Assembly (NCBI GenBank): GCA_019746485.1
Contig: JAIERW010000001.1
Coordinates: 132,917 to 196,916, forward strand
Source of the DNA: Candidatus Babeliales bacterium
GTDB taxonomy: Bacteria; Babelota; Babeliae; Babelales; RVW-14
DNA: 64,000 bases
Direction of reading: 5' to 3'
Shown: positions 25,799 to 34,416 of the stretch, one piece after another
Numbering within the stretch: the stretch's first letter is position 1
Layout: the number at the start of each line of letters is the position of its first letter
Position numbers and translations under genes: made by a program
Notes under the pieces: model-generated
What the model was told of the DNA's origin: nothing
What the model saw: only the letters and a program-made list of their open reading frames with translations
The model's database searches: none

Positions 25799-26941
25799 TC
25801 AAGCGAATGCTTGGAATAAGCACAGAATAAACAGGCTTAAGAAAGCAAAAACTGGATAAACCAAGAGAATGACAACCCATCTTGCGTACACATAATGTTG
25901 ACAGGCCATAAAAAGACCGGCAGTCAAAAGCGGATATAAAGCAATTTGAAAATAAAACAAAAGCCGCTCGGCCAACGCAAGCAGCAACTCACGCCAGGCA
26001 TCATATGCAAGCAGCGCACGGTAAACAAAAAATCGCTGCATAAGAACAAAAAGAGACGGCTGTTCTTGCTGCATTGAAAGCTTCAAAAACAAACTGGGCA
26101 GCGCAATAACTTCGCTTACAAATTTTTTCTGTTCGTTTGTATCAGCAACAAAAAGCTCGCCATCACAAAGCGTTACTTGCTGATTTTGATAATCAAGTGA
26201 AAATGTGGGCGCAGTTATGAGCTTTTCCAGCGAACCGTTGGCATTGCGATAAACGAGCAACAGGTCTTTGCCGGTGGCTAAGTTTTTTGACCCCTCATCC
26301 CTCGACCCTTCGAGACAGAACTCTGCGAGTTCTTCCTCAGGGCAGGCGGGGATGGTTTTTGACTCGCTCTCTGTAGCCAGTTCTTCTTGGAACCCGGCAT
26401 TTCCTACCCGTTCTCCCTGAGGAGCCCGTAGGGCGTCTCGAAGGGCGGGCGTAGACGGATCCAAAAAACCAATATAACAAAAAAGATGCTCTTCAAGCAT
26501 GAACCAACTAGCGGTAATGCGACCAGAAAGGCCGCCTTTAAATGTTTCTTTCCTAAACGTCTCAGCACGTTCAACGGCTGTAAGCACACCAATTTCATAA
26601 AGCGGTACAGCACAAGCAACCAACAACAAGCCAGTACCTAAAAAAAGTGCAAGCACACGCGCCCTGCCCGCACCAAGCAACTGCAACGTTTGCCACTCAC
26701 CGCGCTGCCACAACTCACGCACCACCAAGCACGTAGCAAGCCAACAGGCAACAGGCCACATCCGCGCAAACGTGGGCACCAAGTTCAGGGCAGTAAAGTA
26801 AACCACCTGCCAAAAAGTTGCCTGTTGCACACGCACAAGCTTTTCGAAAAATTCGAGAAAGTTGTAGAGCAGGGACAAAACAAAACTGATGCTCAAAAAA
26901 GCTGTAAAAAACCGTTTGTAAAAGTAGCGAATAAAAACCAT
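25799..26941 (-). CDS. LptF/LptG-family permease (YjgP/YjgQ) with in-frame repeat insertion
   Basis: Inner-membrane part of the LPS export machine. Helices at residues 12-30 and about 50-110 (LNLVPTFARMWPVACWLATC, WQTLQLLGAGRARVLAL), a periplasmic jellyroll region, then three C-terminal helices (LLFYFQIALYPLLTAGLF, WVVILLVYPVFAFLSLF). LYNFLEFFEKL and the GAG-R motif are typical. 380 residues, of which roughly 47 (ALRDALRAPQGE to LEGSRDEG) are encoded by repeat copy B; without them the length is slightly below the usual 350. The gene follows the DUF502 gene by 11 bases. Only one LptF/G gene is in view, so F versus G is not decided. Confidence 0.82.
   Translation of the reverse strand: MVFIRYFYKRFFTAFLSISFVLSLLYNFLEFFEKLVRVQQATFWQVVYFTALNLVPTFARMWPVACWLATCLVVRELWQRGEWQTLQLLGAGRARVLALFLGTGLLLVACAVPLYEIGVLTAVERAETFRKETFKGGLSGRITASWFMLEEHLFCYIGFLDPSTPALRDALRAPQGERVGNAGFQEELATESESKTIPACPEEELAEFCLEGSRDEGSKNLATGKDLLLVYRNANGSLEKLITAPTFSLDYQNQQVTLCDGELFVADTNEQKKFVSEVIALPSLFLKLSMQQEQPSLFVLMQRFFVYRALLAYDAWRELLLALAERLLFYFQIALYPLLTAGLFMACQHYVYARWVVILLVYPVFAFLSLFILCLFQAFA
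26306..26445. repeat. REPIN-like inverted hairpin pair, copy B, inside the LptF/G gene
   Basis: Left unit 26306-26342 runs from CCCTTCGAGAC to CCTCAGGG with an internal stem AGAACTC/GAGTTCT. Right unit 26413-26445 runs from CTCCCTGAGGAG to GTCTCGAAGGG with an internal stem GCCC/GGGC. The end boxes match copy A, while the central stems differ but remain self-complementary. The 70-base spacer differs from copy A. The reading frame of the permease stays open through it. Confidence 0.8.
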
Positions 26942-26952
26942 TGGTTAAAAAA

Positions 26953-27636
26953 CTACTTTTGTTGCTCGCCTGGCTGATAGTTGATCAAGGATTCTGGCGT
27001 AATCAACCCGCACGAAACCAACGTTTTTACCGCTTCTTCAAAGGTAATGTTGGTATGAATCAAATCGCTTTCAGGCAAAATGAAAAAATACCCGGTTGTT
27101 GGATTTGGTGAGTTGGGCATGAAAACTTTGTAATAACGCTCATCAGGCGTTTTTTTAAGATGATGCGGAATAATCTTTTGGTAGCTATCGTCTGCCGGTT
27201 CAAGCAAAAACGCCAAATGATAATTGCCTGGACGTGGATAGGTAATCAAAACTACTTCGCGCGATTTTGTATTTCCTTTCTTGGATATTCTAAAGAAATC
27301 TACCAACATCTTGGCTGAAGAATAAACAATTCTGATAAAAGGAATTTTGACAATCAGACGTTCAAAATAATGCACTACGCTATGCACAATAACAATCTTG
27401 AGAACAAAACCAAGGAGCAAAATAAAACCCGTTACCACAATAAATTCTGAACCGTACATGCGATGAAAACTCTCTGGTCCAAACTCACGCAACGGCTCAA
27501 GAAGCCTGAATGCAAAATCGTACGTGAACTTGATAACAAATACGGTAAGCGCAATAGGAATTATAGTAAACAAGCCATTCAAGAAAAGCGATCGCAAAAA
27601 CGATCCAAGATCATGTAACTTTTTAACAATTTTCAT
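26953..27636 (-). CDS. DUF502 family inner-membrane protein
   Basis: 227 residues. Two N-terminal membrane helices (FLNGLFTIIPIALTVFVIKF and FIVVTGFILLLGFVLKIVIV) flank a short loop, followed by a soluble domain with IPFIRIVYSSAKMLVDFF, VVLITYPRPGNYHLAFL and VFMPNSPNPTTGYFFILP; the PNxPNPTTG motif is characteristic of DUF502. Function unknown in general. Start 27636 is chosen because GAGGAGA sits 7 bases before it. It overlaps the 3' end of glmM by 14 bases and precedes the LptF/G gene, which suggests an envelope role. Confidence 0.88.
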   Translation of the reverse strand: MKIVKKLHDLGSFLRSLFLNGLFTIIPIALTVFVIKFTYDFAFRLLEPLREFGPESFHRMYGSEFIVVTGFILLLGFVLKIVIVHSVVHYFERLIVKIPFIRIVYSSAKMLVDFFRISKKGNTKSREVVLITYPRPGNYHLAFLLEPADDSYQKIIPHHLKKTPDERYYKVFMPNSPNPTTGYFFILPESDLIHTNITFEEAVKTLVSCGLITPESLINYQPGEQQK

Positions 27637-28987
27637 AAACATTCTCCTCATCAGAAAGCGCTTGTTGCAAGTTGGTAGCCAAACTTTGAGCAACGCTCAG
27701 CGCTCGATCATTAGTTGGGGCTTCTGTCATAACACGCAATAAATTTTCGGTACCTGAATAACGTACTAAAATCCGACCTTTTTGCAACTCTTGCTCATGT
27801 TGTGCAATAATCTGGGCAAAAGGCTGGTCAGTAAGATCGTGTTTTCGCTCAACTGGTACATTTACCAGCACCTGCGGATACTTTTCCGTCGAAACCATAT
27901 CCCAGTTTTGGGTTGATAGCATTGATTCTAAAATTTTAAGTGCTACAAAAATGCCATCACCGGTGCGGGAATAATCTTTAACAATAATGTGGCCCGACGT
28001 TTCTCCGCCGAGCAAAATGTCGCACTCTTCCATTTTTGCTGAAACATATTTGTCGCCAACCGACGTACGGATCAACTGCACGCCAGCTTGATTAATTGAC
28101 TGCTCAAAGCCGCTGTTGGTCATAACCGTACCCACAACTTGTTTAGAAAGAGCGTAGCGCGGCAAGCGCAATAACAAACTTAACGCGTCATCACCATCTT
28201 TAACCTGCCCCAACCGGTTAACCGCAATCACACGGTCGCCGTCACCATCAAAAGCAAAACCGGCATGCGCTTGGCGCGCAACAACTTCTGCTTGCAAGCT
28301 TTGTGGATGCAGAGCACCACAATTGTTATTGATATTAACGCCATCTGGACTGGCGTTAAGCACGATAACACGTGCACCAAAGCTTTCAAAAATCATGGGC
28401 GCCAGTTGGTAGGTAGCGCCGTGAGCGCAGTCTAAAACTATGGTGGTACCAGCCAAAAAGTTTTCAGTAAAAAAAGTTGCCATCAGTTTTCCATATTCAG
28501 CACCCGCGCCTGCCCACACCGCACGCTCGTGTGCGCCCATCGGCAACTCGCTTGGCTCGCTCATGGCCATAAAATTATCTACAATGTCCTGCTCGTCAAG
28601 CTTTGTCAGCTTGCACTCACGCGCATCAAAAATTTTTAAACCGTTGTCATGGTGCGGGTTATGCGAAGCAGAAATCATTAAACCACAATCAAAAGCCTGA
28701 TCGTGATTGATCAGTTGAAACACCGCTGGAGTTGGTACCACACCAGCATCAATCACCTGCACGCCCACTTGCTCAAGGCCAGTCCATACTGCATGCTTAA
28801 TGCGCGGGCACGATTCACGCGTATCGCTTGCCATTAAAAGCTGCGGCATTTGTTTTGCATATTTTTTTATAGCCCACAACCCCAGTGCTTTGCCAAATTT
28901 TTGCAAAGCACTGGCAGTAAACGGATACTGATTTGCGCGGCCACGAATGCCATCGGTACCAAAAGTAATCAAATGTTTCACTCTCAT
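27623..28987 (-). CDS. glmM: Phosphoglucosamine mutase
   Basis: Interconverts glucosamine-6-phosphate and glucosamine-1-phosphate on the way to UDP-GlcNAc, for peptidoglycan and lipid A. 454 residues. FGTDGIRGRAN at 9-19, catalytic phosphoserine S108 in ISASHNPHHDNG, metal-binding DGDGDR near 243, GGETSGHII near 325 and the phosphate-binding RYSGTENLLRVM near 410. The start is the ATG at 28987 (MRVKHLITFG) with GGAATC before it; the frame is open to 29149, but that part is not family sequence and crosses the divergent promoter. Confidence 0.95.
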   Translation of the reverse strand: MRVKHLITFGTDGIRGRANQYPFTASALQKFGKALGLWAIKKYAKQMPQLLMASDTRESCPRIKHAVWTGLEQVGVQVIDAGVVPTPAVFQLINHDQAFDCGLMISASHNPHHDNGLKIFDARECKLTKLDEQDIVDNFMAMSEPSELPMGAHERAVWAGAGAEYGKLMATFFTENFLAGTTIVLDCAHGATYQLAPMIFESFGARVIVLNASPDGVNINNNCGALHPQSLQAEVVARQAHAGFAFDGDGDRVIAVNRLGQVKDGDDALSLLLRLPRYALSKQVVGTVMTNSGFEQSINQAGVQLIRTSVGDKYVSAKMEECDILLGGETSGHIIVKDYSRTGDGIFVALKILESMLSTQNWDMVSTEKYPQVLVNVPVERKHDLTDQPFAQIIAQHEQELQKGRILVRYSGTENLLRVMTEAPTNDRALSVAQSLATNLQQALSDEENVYENC

Positions 28988-29043
28988 GATTCCTTTTTTG
29001 TAATATAAAAAAATAACAGATCTAGGGAAGTTTTTTTGAACGA

Positions 29044-29073
29044 TTTTCTTAATCGTACCGATTATGTTATAAT
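29044..29073 (+). promoter_or_regulatory. Promoter with overlapping palindrome upstream of the LysE gene
   Basis: A perfect -10 box TATAAT at 29068-29073 has TTTCTT 17 bases before it as a poor -35. A palindrome TAATCG-TAC-CGATTA (29050-29064) lies between the two boxes, where a regulator could act. The divergent glmM start is 80 bases away. Confidence 0.45.
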
Positions 29074-29108
29074 AAAACAAGACTTCAGTCGTAACAAACG
29101 AGGTAATT

Positions 29109-29753
29109 ATGAGCTTTTGGTTTTTGGTATCATGCTTTTTTATTGGCATTGCCGTTTCTTCATCAGTCGGCCCTATTTTTATTTGGACCTTTAACCGCGG
29201 CGCCCGCTACGGTTTTTTTCAAGCGTTTCCAATCGCGCTGGGCGCGGCACTGGTTGACGGTATCTATTTTTCTTTGGGCTTGCTGGGCGGACTCAAATTG
29301 CTCGAAACTTCACGCAATATTTTGCTGGGTATGGACATTATTGGCGGTATCATTTTGGTGGTACTTGGTGCCAGAACTATTATGGAACACCAAAAACAGA
29401 TTCAAAACATTCAGGTCAGCGGCTTTTTTAAATCAGTCAGCAAGTCATTTTTAGTCACGCTCTTTAATCCGTTTACCGCCCTCTTTTTTATGTTTGTCAG
29501 CGTTCAGTTGCTGCCGGCCGGCATGCTCAGCCTTTCGGCCTGGCAGGTTGCCATGGGCAGTACCATGGTCTTTGGCGGTTCATTGTGCATTCTTTCAACG
29601 GTCGGCTTAATCGCCAGCTACGTGGGCAATGCTATTAGCCACCGAGCACTGCGCCTGGTTTCTTTGTGCACCGGCACCCTCTTTTTAATTGCCGGGGTTT
29701 ATTTGCTGTGTGACTTTGTGCTGAATATGATTAAGATTATTCGCGCTTGGTAA
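29109..29753 (+). CDS. LysE-family amino-acid/metabolite exporter
   Basis: Six-helix inner-membrane exporter, 214 residues. The N-terminus FIGIAVSSSVGPIFIWTFNRGARYG carries the LysE family motif (GP...R.g...G), with NPFTALFFMFVSVQ near residue 118 as the second-half motif. The substrate cannot be told. The ATG is preceded by CGAGG; it stands alone, divergent from glmM. Confidence 0.85.
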   Translation: MSFWFLVSCFFIGIAVSSSVGPIFIWTFNRGARYGFFQAFPIALGAALVDGIYFSLGLLGGLKLLETSRNILLGMDIIGGIILVVLGARTIMEHQKQIQNIQVSGFFKSVSKSFLVTLFNPFTALFFMFVSVQLLPAGMLSLSAWQVAMGSTMVFGGSLCILSTVGLIASYVGNAISHRALRLVSLCTGTLFLIAGVYLLCDFVLNMIKIIRAW

Positions 29754-29928
29754 AAAAGTACTCATCAAAAATCACCTATTTTTCAATCTCGCTGATCGCG
29801 AGAAATGCCTTGCTTACCGGCATTATCTTGCATAAATTTGACATTATTTCGATACATGGGAAAATTAACCATTAAATCAATGTTAATGGCTTAGCCTTGG
29901 GGGGCTTTTTATTTTTTAGGGGTTTTTC

Positions 29929-31185
29929 ATGAAGCGCATTTTATCATTTTTACTTTTCGCTTTTACGCTCACAGCACCAGCACAGGCCGTCATGGAGCCA
30001 AAATCATTAAAACAGCTGGCTTTTAATGCAATACCAACCACTTTAAGCTCCATAGATCTTACACAATCGCCAACAGCTTATGATAACTATGCCCTTAAGA
30101 TCCTTTGCAACAAGAACCTCTGTCCATCACTCAATTCAAGGCTTGAGTTTTATGAGCAAAATAATTTCCTAAAAACTCAAAGTTTTGCACCTCCGTGCGT
30201 TACTTTGGCAGGCTTTCTCTATGATGCAACATTCTCGCATTTAACCATGCTTAATCCCAACACGTTCTTTGCCATCCAACACGGCGCCAATAGATTAGAC
30301 CTTGCCGGCCGAATGGTAATGTTTTATCGTGGCATCAAAAAATGGAGAACTATAGATACAGACGCCCAAGCCTCTGGCATTGCCATTCTTGACCCTCACA
30401 CAATTGCCGTTATCAATTCCTCAAATACAGTAAAAATATTTACTTACGCTCAAAGAAGCGACATTGAGTGCATCCGCCTCGCCCGTCCTACTATTTTTCT
30501 AGCACAATATGGTCTAGAAGATCCCGTTTATGGTCATCGTCCATTTCCTTTTTGCTCGCGCTGGAATCACCAAACCGATCCTGAGACCGCTACGCTTAAC
30601 GAACAAAGCGTCAGGGTCTGGGAAGACGTACCGGGAGCTAACAACTACCCGTCAAATGAACATCCGCTTTATAAAGAAGCACTTCGTGCCGACTATTCTG
30701 ATAAAACGCATGCAATCATGCTTGATAAAAGCACGCTTGTTACCAACTATGACCAAGAACCTCTAAAAATATATACATTCCCCTCCTCCCTTGAACTTGC
30801 CCTTATCGTTAAACTACGCGCTATGATTGCCCAAGGCATTAGTCAAATTTCTATGCATCCAGAATGGCAAGAAGTTTTTGAAAAGCTTGCGCCACCACTT
30901 AAAGAAGAGTTTGAACATCTCGAAATTGTCAACGAGATCGACTACTTACGAGATCCTATTTTTATCTCCAATGCCCACTTTCTCGCACTAGATTTTCCAG
31001 ACGTCATGCCAACAGCAGCATACGACTTTGACGATGAAGGCCTTGTTTTACCAACTCTTTGGGACGATAACCAAGACTATCAACCAAGCAACTCGAGCTC
31101 ATCAAGTTCAATGCTTGATCCAAAACGAGAACAACCAGAATCCCGTGAAGACTTTGAAGAAGGCGCTAAACGACGACGCAGATAG
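29929..31185 (+). CDS. Secreted protein of unknown function
   Basis: 418 residues. Signal peptide 1-21 (MKRILSFLLFAFTLTAPAQAV). The middle (about 90-170) has short repeated strand-turn patterns such as LTMLNPNTFFAIQHG and GIAILDPHTIAVINSS, reminiscent of WD40/propeller blades, but too few to assign. The C-terminus is low complexity: a Ser run then Glu/Asp and a final Arg cluster (GAKRRRR). AGGGG lies about 8 bases before the ATG. An upstream TTTGACATTATTT at 29837-29849 also occurs before the 31450 gene. It ends in a terminator at 31205. Confidence 0.6.
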   Translation: MKRILSFLLFAFTLTAPAQAVMEPKSLKQLAFNAIPTTLSSIDLTQSPTAYDNYALKILCNKNLCPSLNSRLEFYEQNNFLKTQSFAPPCVTLAGFLYDATFSHLTMLNPNTFFAIQHGANRLDLAGRMVMFYRGIKKWRTIDTDAQASGIAILDPHTIAVINSSNTVKIFTYAQRSDIECIRLARPTIFLAQYGLEDPVYGHRPFPFCSRWNHQTDPETATLNEQSVRVWEDVPGANNYPSNEHPLYKEALRADYSDKTHAIMLDKSTLVTNYDQEPLKIYTFPSSLELALIVKLRAMIAQGISQISMHPEWQEVFEKLAPPLKEEFEHLEIVNEIDYLRDPIFISNAHFLALDFPDVMPTAAYDFDDEGLVLPTLWDDNQDYQPSNSSSSSSMLDPKREQPESREDFEEGAKRRRR

Positions 31186-31204
31186 AAAATAAGTCACTCA
31201 AACT

Positions 31205-31244
31205 AAAAAAGGCACCCGCTCAAATTAAGAGCGGGTGCTTTTTT
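31205..31244 (+). terminator. Intrinsic terminator, loop orientation 1
   Basis: Stem GCACCCGCTC/GAGCGGGTGC extended by A and T runs, loop AAATTAA. The same stem and right flank recur at 32167, with the loop reverse-complemented. Confidence 0.9.
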
Positions 31245-31375
31245 ATCTCATTTTCTAATCTTTTCACGCTTTTTCAGGCCCTCCAAAAATCCACCACTTT
31301 GGACTCTTTTTTAAGGCCTTACCCTTAATTTCTTTAAAAAACCTCATTTTTATATGACTTCAAAAATTTAGCCAT

Positions 31376-31403
31376 TTGACATTATTTTATAAACATATAC
31401 ACT
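31376..31403 (+). promoter_or_regulatory. Sigma-70-type promoter for the 31450 gene
   Basis: TTGACA at 31376-31381, a 16-base spacer, and TACACT at 31398-31403, about 45 bases before the start codon. The 13-base string TTTGACATTATTT is shared with the region upstream of 29929. Confidence 0.5.
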
Positions 31404-31449
31404 AGTAATTATGTAATTGTAATTTTTATTTATTGTTCAGGAGGTTATC

Positions 31450-32139
31450 ATGAAATTTACATACAAATCAATTGCTTTTTCTTTTGTTATCATGTTTACT
31501 GGCAACGTTTTTGGTGCCGCAACAGGTTTGCCAGCTGAACTTACTCAATTAAGCATTGATGTTACAGCAGGGAACGTAGATGCAAAACTTCGAAGATTTG
31601 CTAATATCATCAGGGCAATACCTCAAGATCACCAATTTAGTACAGAAGATGCAAACATACTTCTTCACGAAGCAGCAGCTCTTATTAAAGCAACACTTAC
31701 TTTGAGCATCAGTGAAACAAACTTGCAAGACAAGAAGATAAAATTGAACGGTTGGATTATTGATCCGCTTAACACTTTCACAAGAATGCAAATTTATAAT
31801 GCTACGAATGGCAATAGTCCCATCTGGTTTCAAAGACAATTTCAATTGATCCAACACACAACCTTTGCCAAAATACAATTCGAGCAAAATTGTTGGCCCG
31901 CAAGAGAGCGAGATGATAAACTCAGGTCACATCGAACTTTTGAATTTGACGAGGCACCAATTATTTGGCCGTTATGTCCTCCAGTTCCTAATTATCCAAC
32001 ATGTTCAAGCTCAACAGCATTTGAAGAAAACGAACAAGCAACAGGAATAAGCCCTGAACATGAGCTTCCAGAAACTCAACTAGTGCGCCCAGAAGATGAA
32101 GAGGCTTTAAGCCCAGAATATGAGAATGCTAACGATTAA
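31450..32139 (+). CDS. Secreted protein of unknown function
   Basis: 229 residues. Signal peptide 1-22 (MKFTYKSIAFSFVIMFTGNVFGA). Residues 25-110 look helical; a Trp/Pro-rich stretch (IIWPLCPPVPNYPTCSSS) follows, and the tail is acidic and Glu/Pro-rich with two similar elements (SPEHELPE, SPEYEN). CAGGAGG is 6 bases before the ATG. It has its own promoter and terminator, and is flanked by terminators that differ only in loop orientation. The acidic tail resembles that of the 29929 protein in style but not in sequence. Confidence 0.6.
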   Translation: MKFTYKSIAFSFVIMFTGNVFGAATGLPAELTQLSIDVTAGNVDAKLRRFANIIRAIPQDHQFSTEDANILLHEAAALIKATLTLSISETNLQDKKIKLNGWIIDPLNTFTRMQIYNATNGNSPIWFQRQFQLIQHTTFAKIQFEQNCWPARERDDKLRSHRTFEFDEAPIIWPLCPPVPNYPTCSSSTAFEENEQATGISPEHELPETQLVRPEDEEALSPEYENAND

Positions 32140-32166
32140 AAAACAACCTATCCCACTCAAAACCAG

Positions 32167-32205
32167 AAAAAAGCACCCGCTCTTAATTTGAGCGGGTGCT
32201 TTTTT
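32167..32205. terminator. Intrinsic terminator, loop orientation 2
   Basis: Stem GCACCCGCTC/GAGCGGGTGC with A and T runs, loop TTAATTT, the reverse complement of the loop at 31222-31228. It serves the 31450 gene and, because of the A run, perhaps the convergent regulator as well. Confidence 0.9.
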
Positions 32206-32238
32206 AATCTCATTTTTTCAAAAATGAAAGAATAACTT

Positions 32239-32910
32239 CTAGCTAAGCTTTTGGTAACGATGCGTTACTTTGCCCACAACACGGAAATTATCTTTACCAC
32301 GAATCAAGGCCACAGGCGGGTGCTTGTGGTTGACTGATTCAAGCACAATAAAATCTTCCATGTAGGTAACTTGCAAAATCCCTTTGATAGGGTTTTCGTT
32401 GCCGTATTCAACGGCAGCAATATCACCAGAGCGAGTCCACGTTTCAGGAGAGATAATCAAATAATCTCCTTTTACAAACGTTGGCGCCATAGCGTTGCTT
32501 TCAACATTTAAGCAAAACATTGAATCATCAGAGCTATTAAAAACTGGCACAAAAATATCTTTGTAGCCCGTTGTTACCTGCGTCAACTGATTGTTGTAGG
32601 GAGAAGGATTTGACGGAATGTCACCCATCACCGGAACAATTTTGAGTTGAAGGTCAACTGCAGTTGTTTCAGGAATTTTGACCGTGGTGTCTACATTGTC
32701 GGTTCTGCTTCGACGTTGTGCAAACAAATCGACAGGATGAATATCAAACGCATTAGCAAGTTTTTTTAACGCGTCCTCATTCCAACGGCGCGTACCATTT
32801 TTGATATGCGTCAAATAACTTTCGGACATACCGGTCTTTTCTGCAAGAACTTTGGTAGTCCACCCTCGTTCCCTCAGCAACTCTTTAACCCGTAACTCTG
32901 TTGATGACAT
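32239..32910 (-). CDS. XRE-family regulator with S24/LexA-like C-terminal domain, catalytic Ser missing
   Basis: 223 residues. N-terminal helix-turn-helix at about 8-60 (GWTTKVLAEKTGMSESYLTHIKNG). The C-terminal domain keeps the LexA/CI layout, including AMAPTFVKGDYLIIS and VVGKVTHRYQ. The usual G-D-S-M reads S-N-A-M, so the nucleophile serine is Ala and self-cleavage should not occur; the Lys region (NPIKGILQV) is present. Such proteins act as non-cleavable phage-type or stress repressors sensing by other means. ATG 32910 has GGAG upstream. Divergent from lpxB, 243 bases away, so it could control its own gene and lpxB; no operator is proven. Confidence 0.82.
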   Translation of the reverse strand: MSSTELRVKELLRERGWTTKVLAEKTGMSESYLTHIKNGTRRWNEDALKKLANAFDIHPVDLFAQRRSRTDNVDTTVKIPETTAVDLQLKIVPVMGDIPSNPSPYNNQLTQVTTGYKDIFVPVFNSSDDSMFCLNVESNAMAPTFVKGDYLIISPETWTRSGDIAAVEYGNENPIKGILQVTYMEDFIVLESVNHKHPPVALIRGKDNFRVVGKVTHRYQKLS

Positions 32911-33153
32911 AAATACTCCTTTCCACATAATGTAGCCAAGACAAAGATTATGTAGTGTTAACTCGACAGCCTAGCCATATAAATCTGTTAAAATAATATA
33001 AACCATGTCAAATAGAAATGCTATCAAAAATTCAAGATGAATGAGAAAAAAAAATGTTTCTTTGTGACAATTTTGTTCCAAAACTAATAATTTTTTTTTA
33101 AACTCGCTCAAAGACTAAGATAGTTTGAGCAAAAAACATGAGAGATAAAAGCT

Positions 33154-34416
33154 ATGATGAAGTTTATACGCATATTTTTTTTAACACTTTTCGCGGTTAT
33201 CAGCATTTCAATTATCACGGCTCTTGCCTATACAAACATACTGGTCGGCCAAGCTCAACAGTTTTCCAAAAAAACGAGCAAAAACCCTGGGGGCAATAAA
33301 TCCTCAAAGAAAATATTTATGATAACCGGTGAGGTTTCGGGCGATAAACTTGGCGCCTGGTACCTGCAAAAAATTAAAGAACAAAGAATTGCCGTTGAGT
33401 GCCACGCACTGGGACAAAAGTTTTTAAAGGCTCAGGGCGCACAAATACTTGAAGGCTTTGACGAGCTCTATATTGGCAATGGGCTTTTGTCACTGGCACT
33501 CACGCTACCGCGCCAGCTTAAGCACTTCAACCGCCTGGTTGAGTACGTTTTAACTAACAACTTTGATGAAGTGGTGCTTATTGACTTTCCACTCATCAAC
33601 ATCCCATTTGCGCGCGCGCTCAAAAACCACAAACCAGATATCAACATTACTTTTATTGCACCACCAGAGCTCTGGTTTTGGGGCAGTTGGAACATTGACG
33701 AATTTTTAAAAGCATATTGCGACAACATTATTGTTTTGTATCCGCACGAAGTTGCCTGGTACCAATCCATTGGTATGCAAACTACCTGGCTTGGCTACCC
33801 GTACCTTGATGAGTTTGAGCCGTATCTACAAAACACACGTGACAAAAAGCCAACCATTGCCCTGCTTCCCGGCTCGCGAGCTGGCGAGCTAAAAACCATG
33901 ATGCCCATTTTTGTAAAGTTTATAAAACAATTCTCACAACAGTTCCCACAAGCGCACTATCTATTTCCCATTGCGTCATCGTTTCAACCCAGCGCGATAC
34001 ATGATTATTTAGACAAAGCAGGCATCCCAACCAACATTACTTCAATCATTCAAAACGAAGAAGCAAAAAAAGATGCGCTGAGCACCTGCTGCCTTGCTAT
34101 CAGCAAGCCGGGCACCATTACGCTTGAACTAGCGTTACTGGGCGTACCAACCATTGTTACCTACAAAGTTTCATGGCTCTCTCATAAAATCCTTAAAACA
34201 TTCGTCAACCCAACGCACATAAGCCTGCCCAACCTGCTCACCGGCAAAGAACTATGTATTGAGCTGCTGCAAGACGAATGTAACGCAACAGCACTTGGTA
34301 AACAAGCAGCTTTGTTGTATACAAGCTTTCTTGAGAGCAGCTCGCTGTACCAACGCAAGCTGTATGAACTTGATGAATTTAGAAAACTTTTTGTGAGCCA
34401 AGCTCAGAAAATTTGA
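33154..34416 (+). CDS. lpxB: Lipid-A-disaccharide synthase, with N-terminal membrane anchor
   Basis: Inverting GT19 glycosyltransferase joining UDP-diacylglucosamine and lipid X. Family sequence starts near residue 54: FMITGEVSGDKLGAWYL, then GNGLLSLALTLPRQLKHFNR, LIDFPLINIPFARAL, APPELWFWG, ALLPGSRAGELKTMMPIF and ISKPGTITLELALLGVPTIV. An extra 50 residues at the start contain a membrane segment (IFFLTLFAVISISIITALAY), unusual for this peripheral enzyme. The last 37 codons (from 34294) are duplicated at 35163-35272; only the final four residues before the TGA are unique to this copy. Start ATG with GAGAG upstream; the codon after it is also ATG. Confidence 0.9.
   Translation: MMKFIRIFFLTLFAVISISIITALAYTNILVGQAQQFSKKTSKNPGGNKSSKKIFMITGEVSGDKLGAWYLQKIKEQRIAVECHALGQKFLKAQGAQILEGFDELYIGNGLLSLALTLPRQLKHFNRLVEYVLTNNFDEVVLIDFPLINIPFARALKNHKPDINITFIAPPELWFWGSWNIDEFLKAYCDNIIVLYPHEVAWYQSIGMQTTWLGYPYLDEFEPYLQNTRDKKPTIALLPGSRAGELKTMMPIFVKFIKQFSQQFPQAHYLFPIASSFQPSAIHDYLDKAGIPTNITSIIQNEEAKKDALSTCCLAISKPGTITLELALLGVPTIVTYKVSWLSHKILKTFVNPTHISLPNLLTGKELCIELLQDECNATALGKQAALLYTSFLESSSLYQRKLYELDEFRKLFVSQAQKI
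34294..34403 (+). repeat. Direct repeat of lpxB 3' end, copy 1 (within lpxB)
   Basis: 110 bases starting CTTGGTAAACAAGCAGC and ending TGTGAGCCAAGC. It matches 35163-35272 with 6 mismatches by eye (about 94%). Together the two copies bracket the MNT/HEPN genes; recombination between them would remove 869 bp. Confidence 0.88.

Noticed and set aside
33120-33150. GCTCAAA...TTTGAGC inverted repeat before lpxB as an operator
   Set aside because: Only 7-base arms with an 11-base loop in AT-rich DNA; too weak to list as a site.
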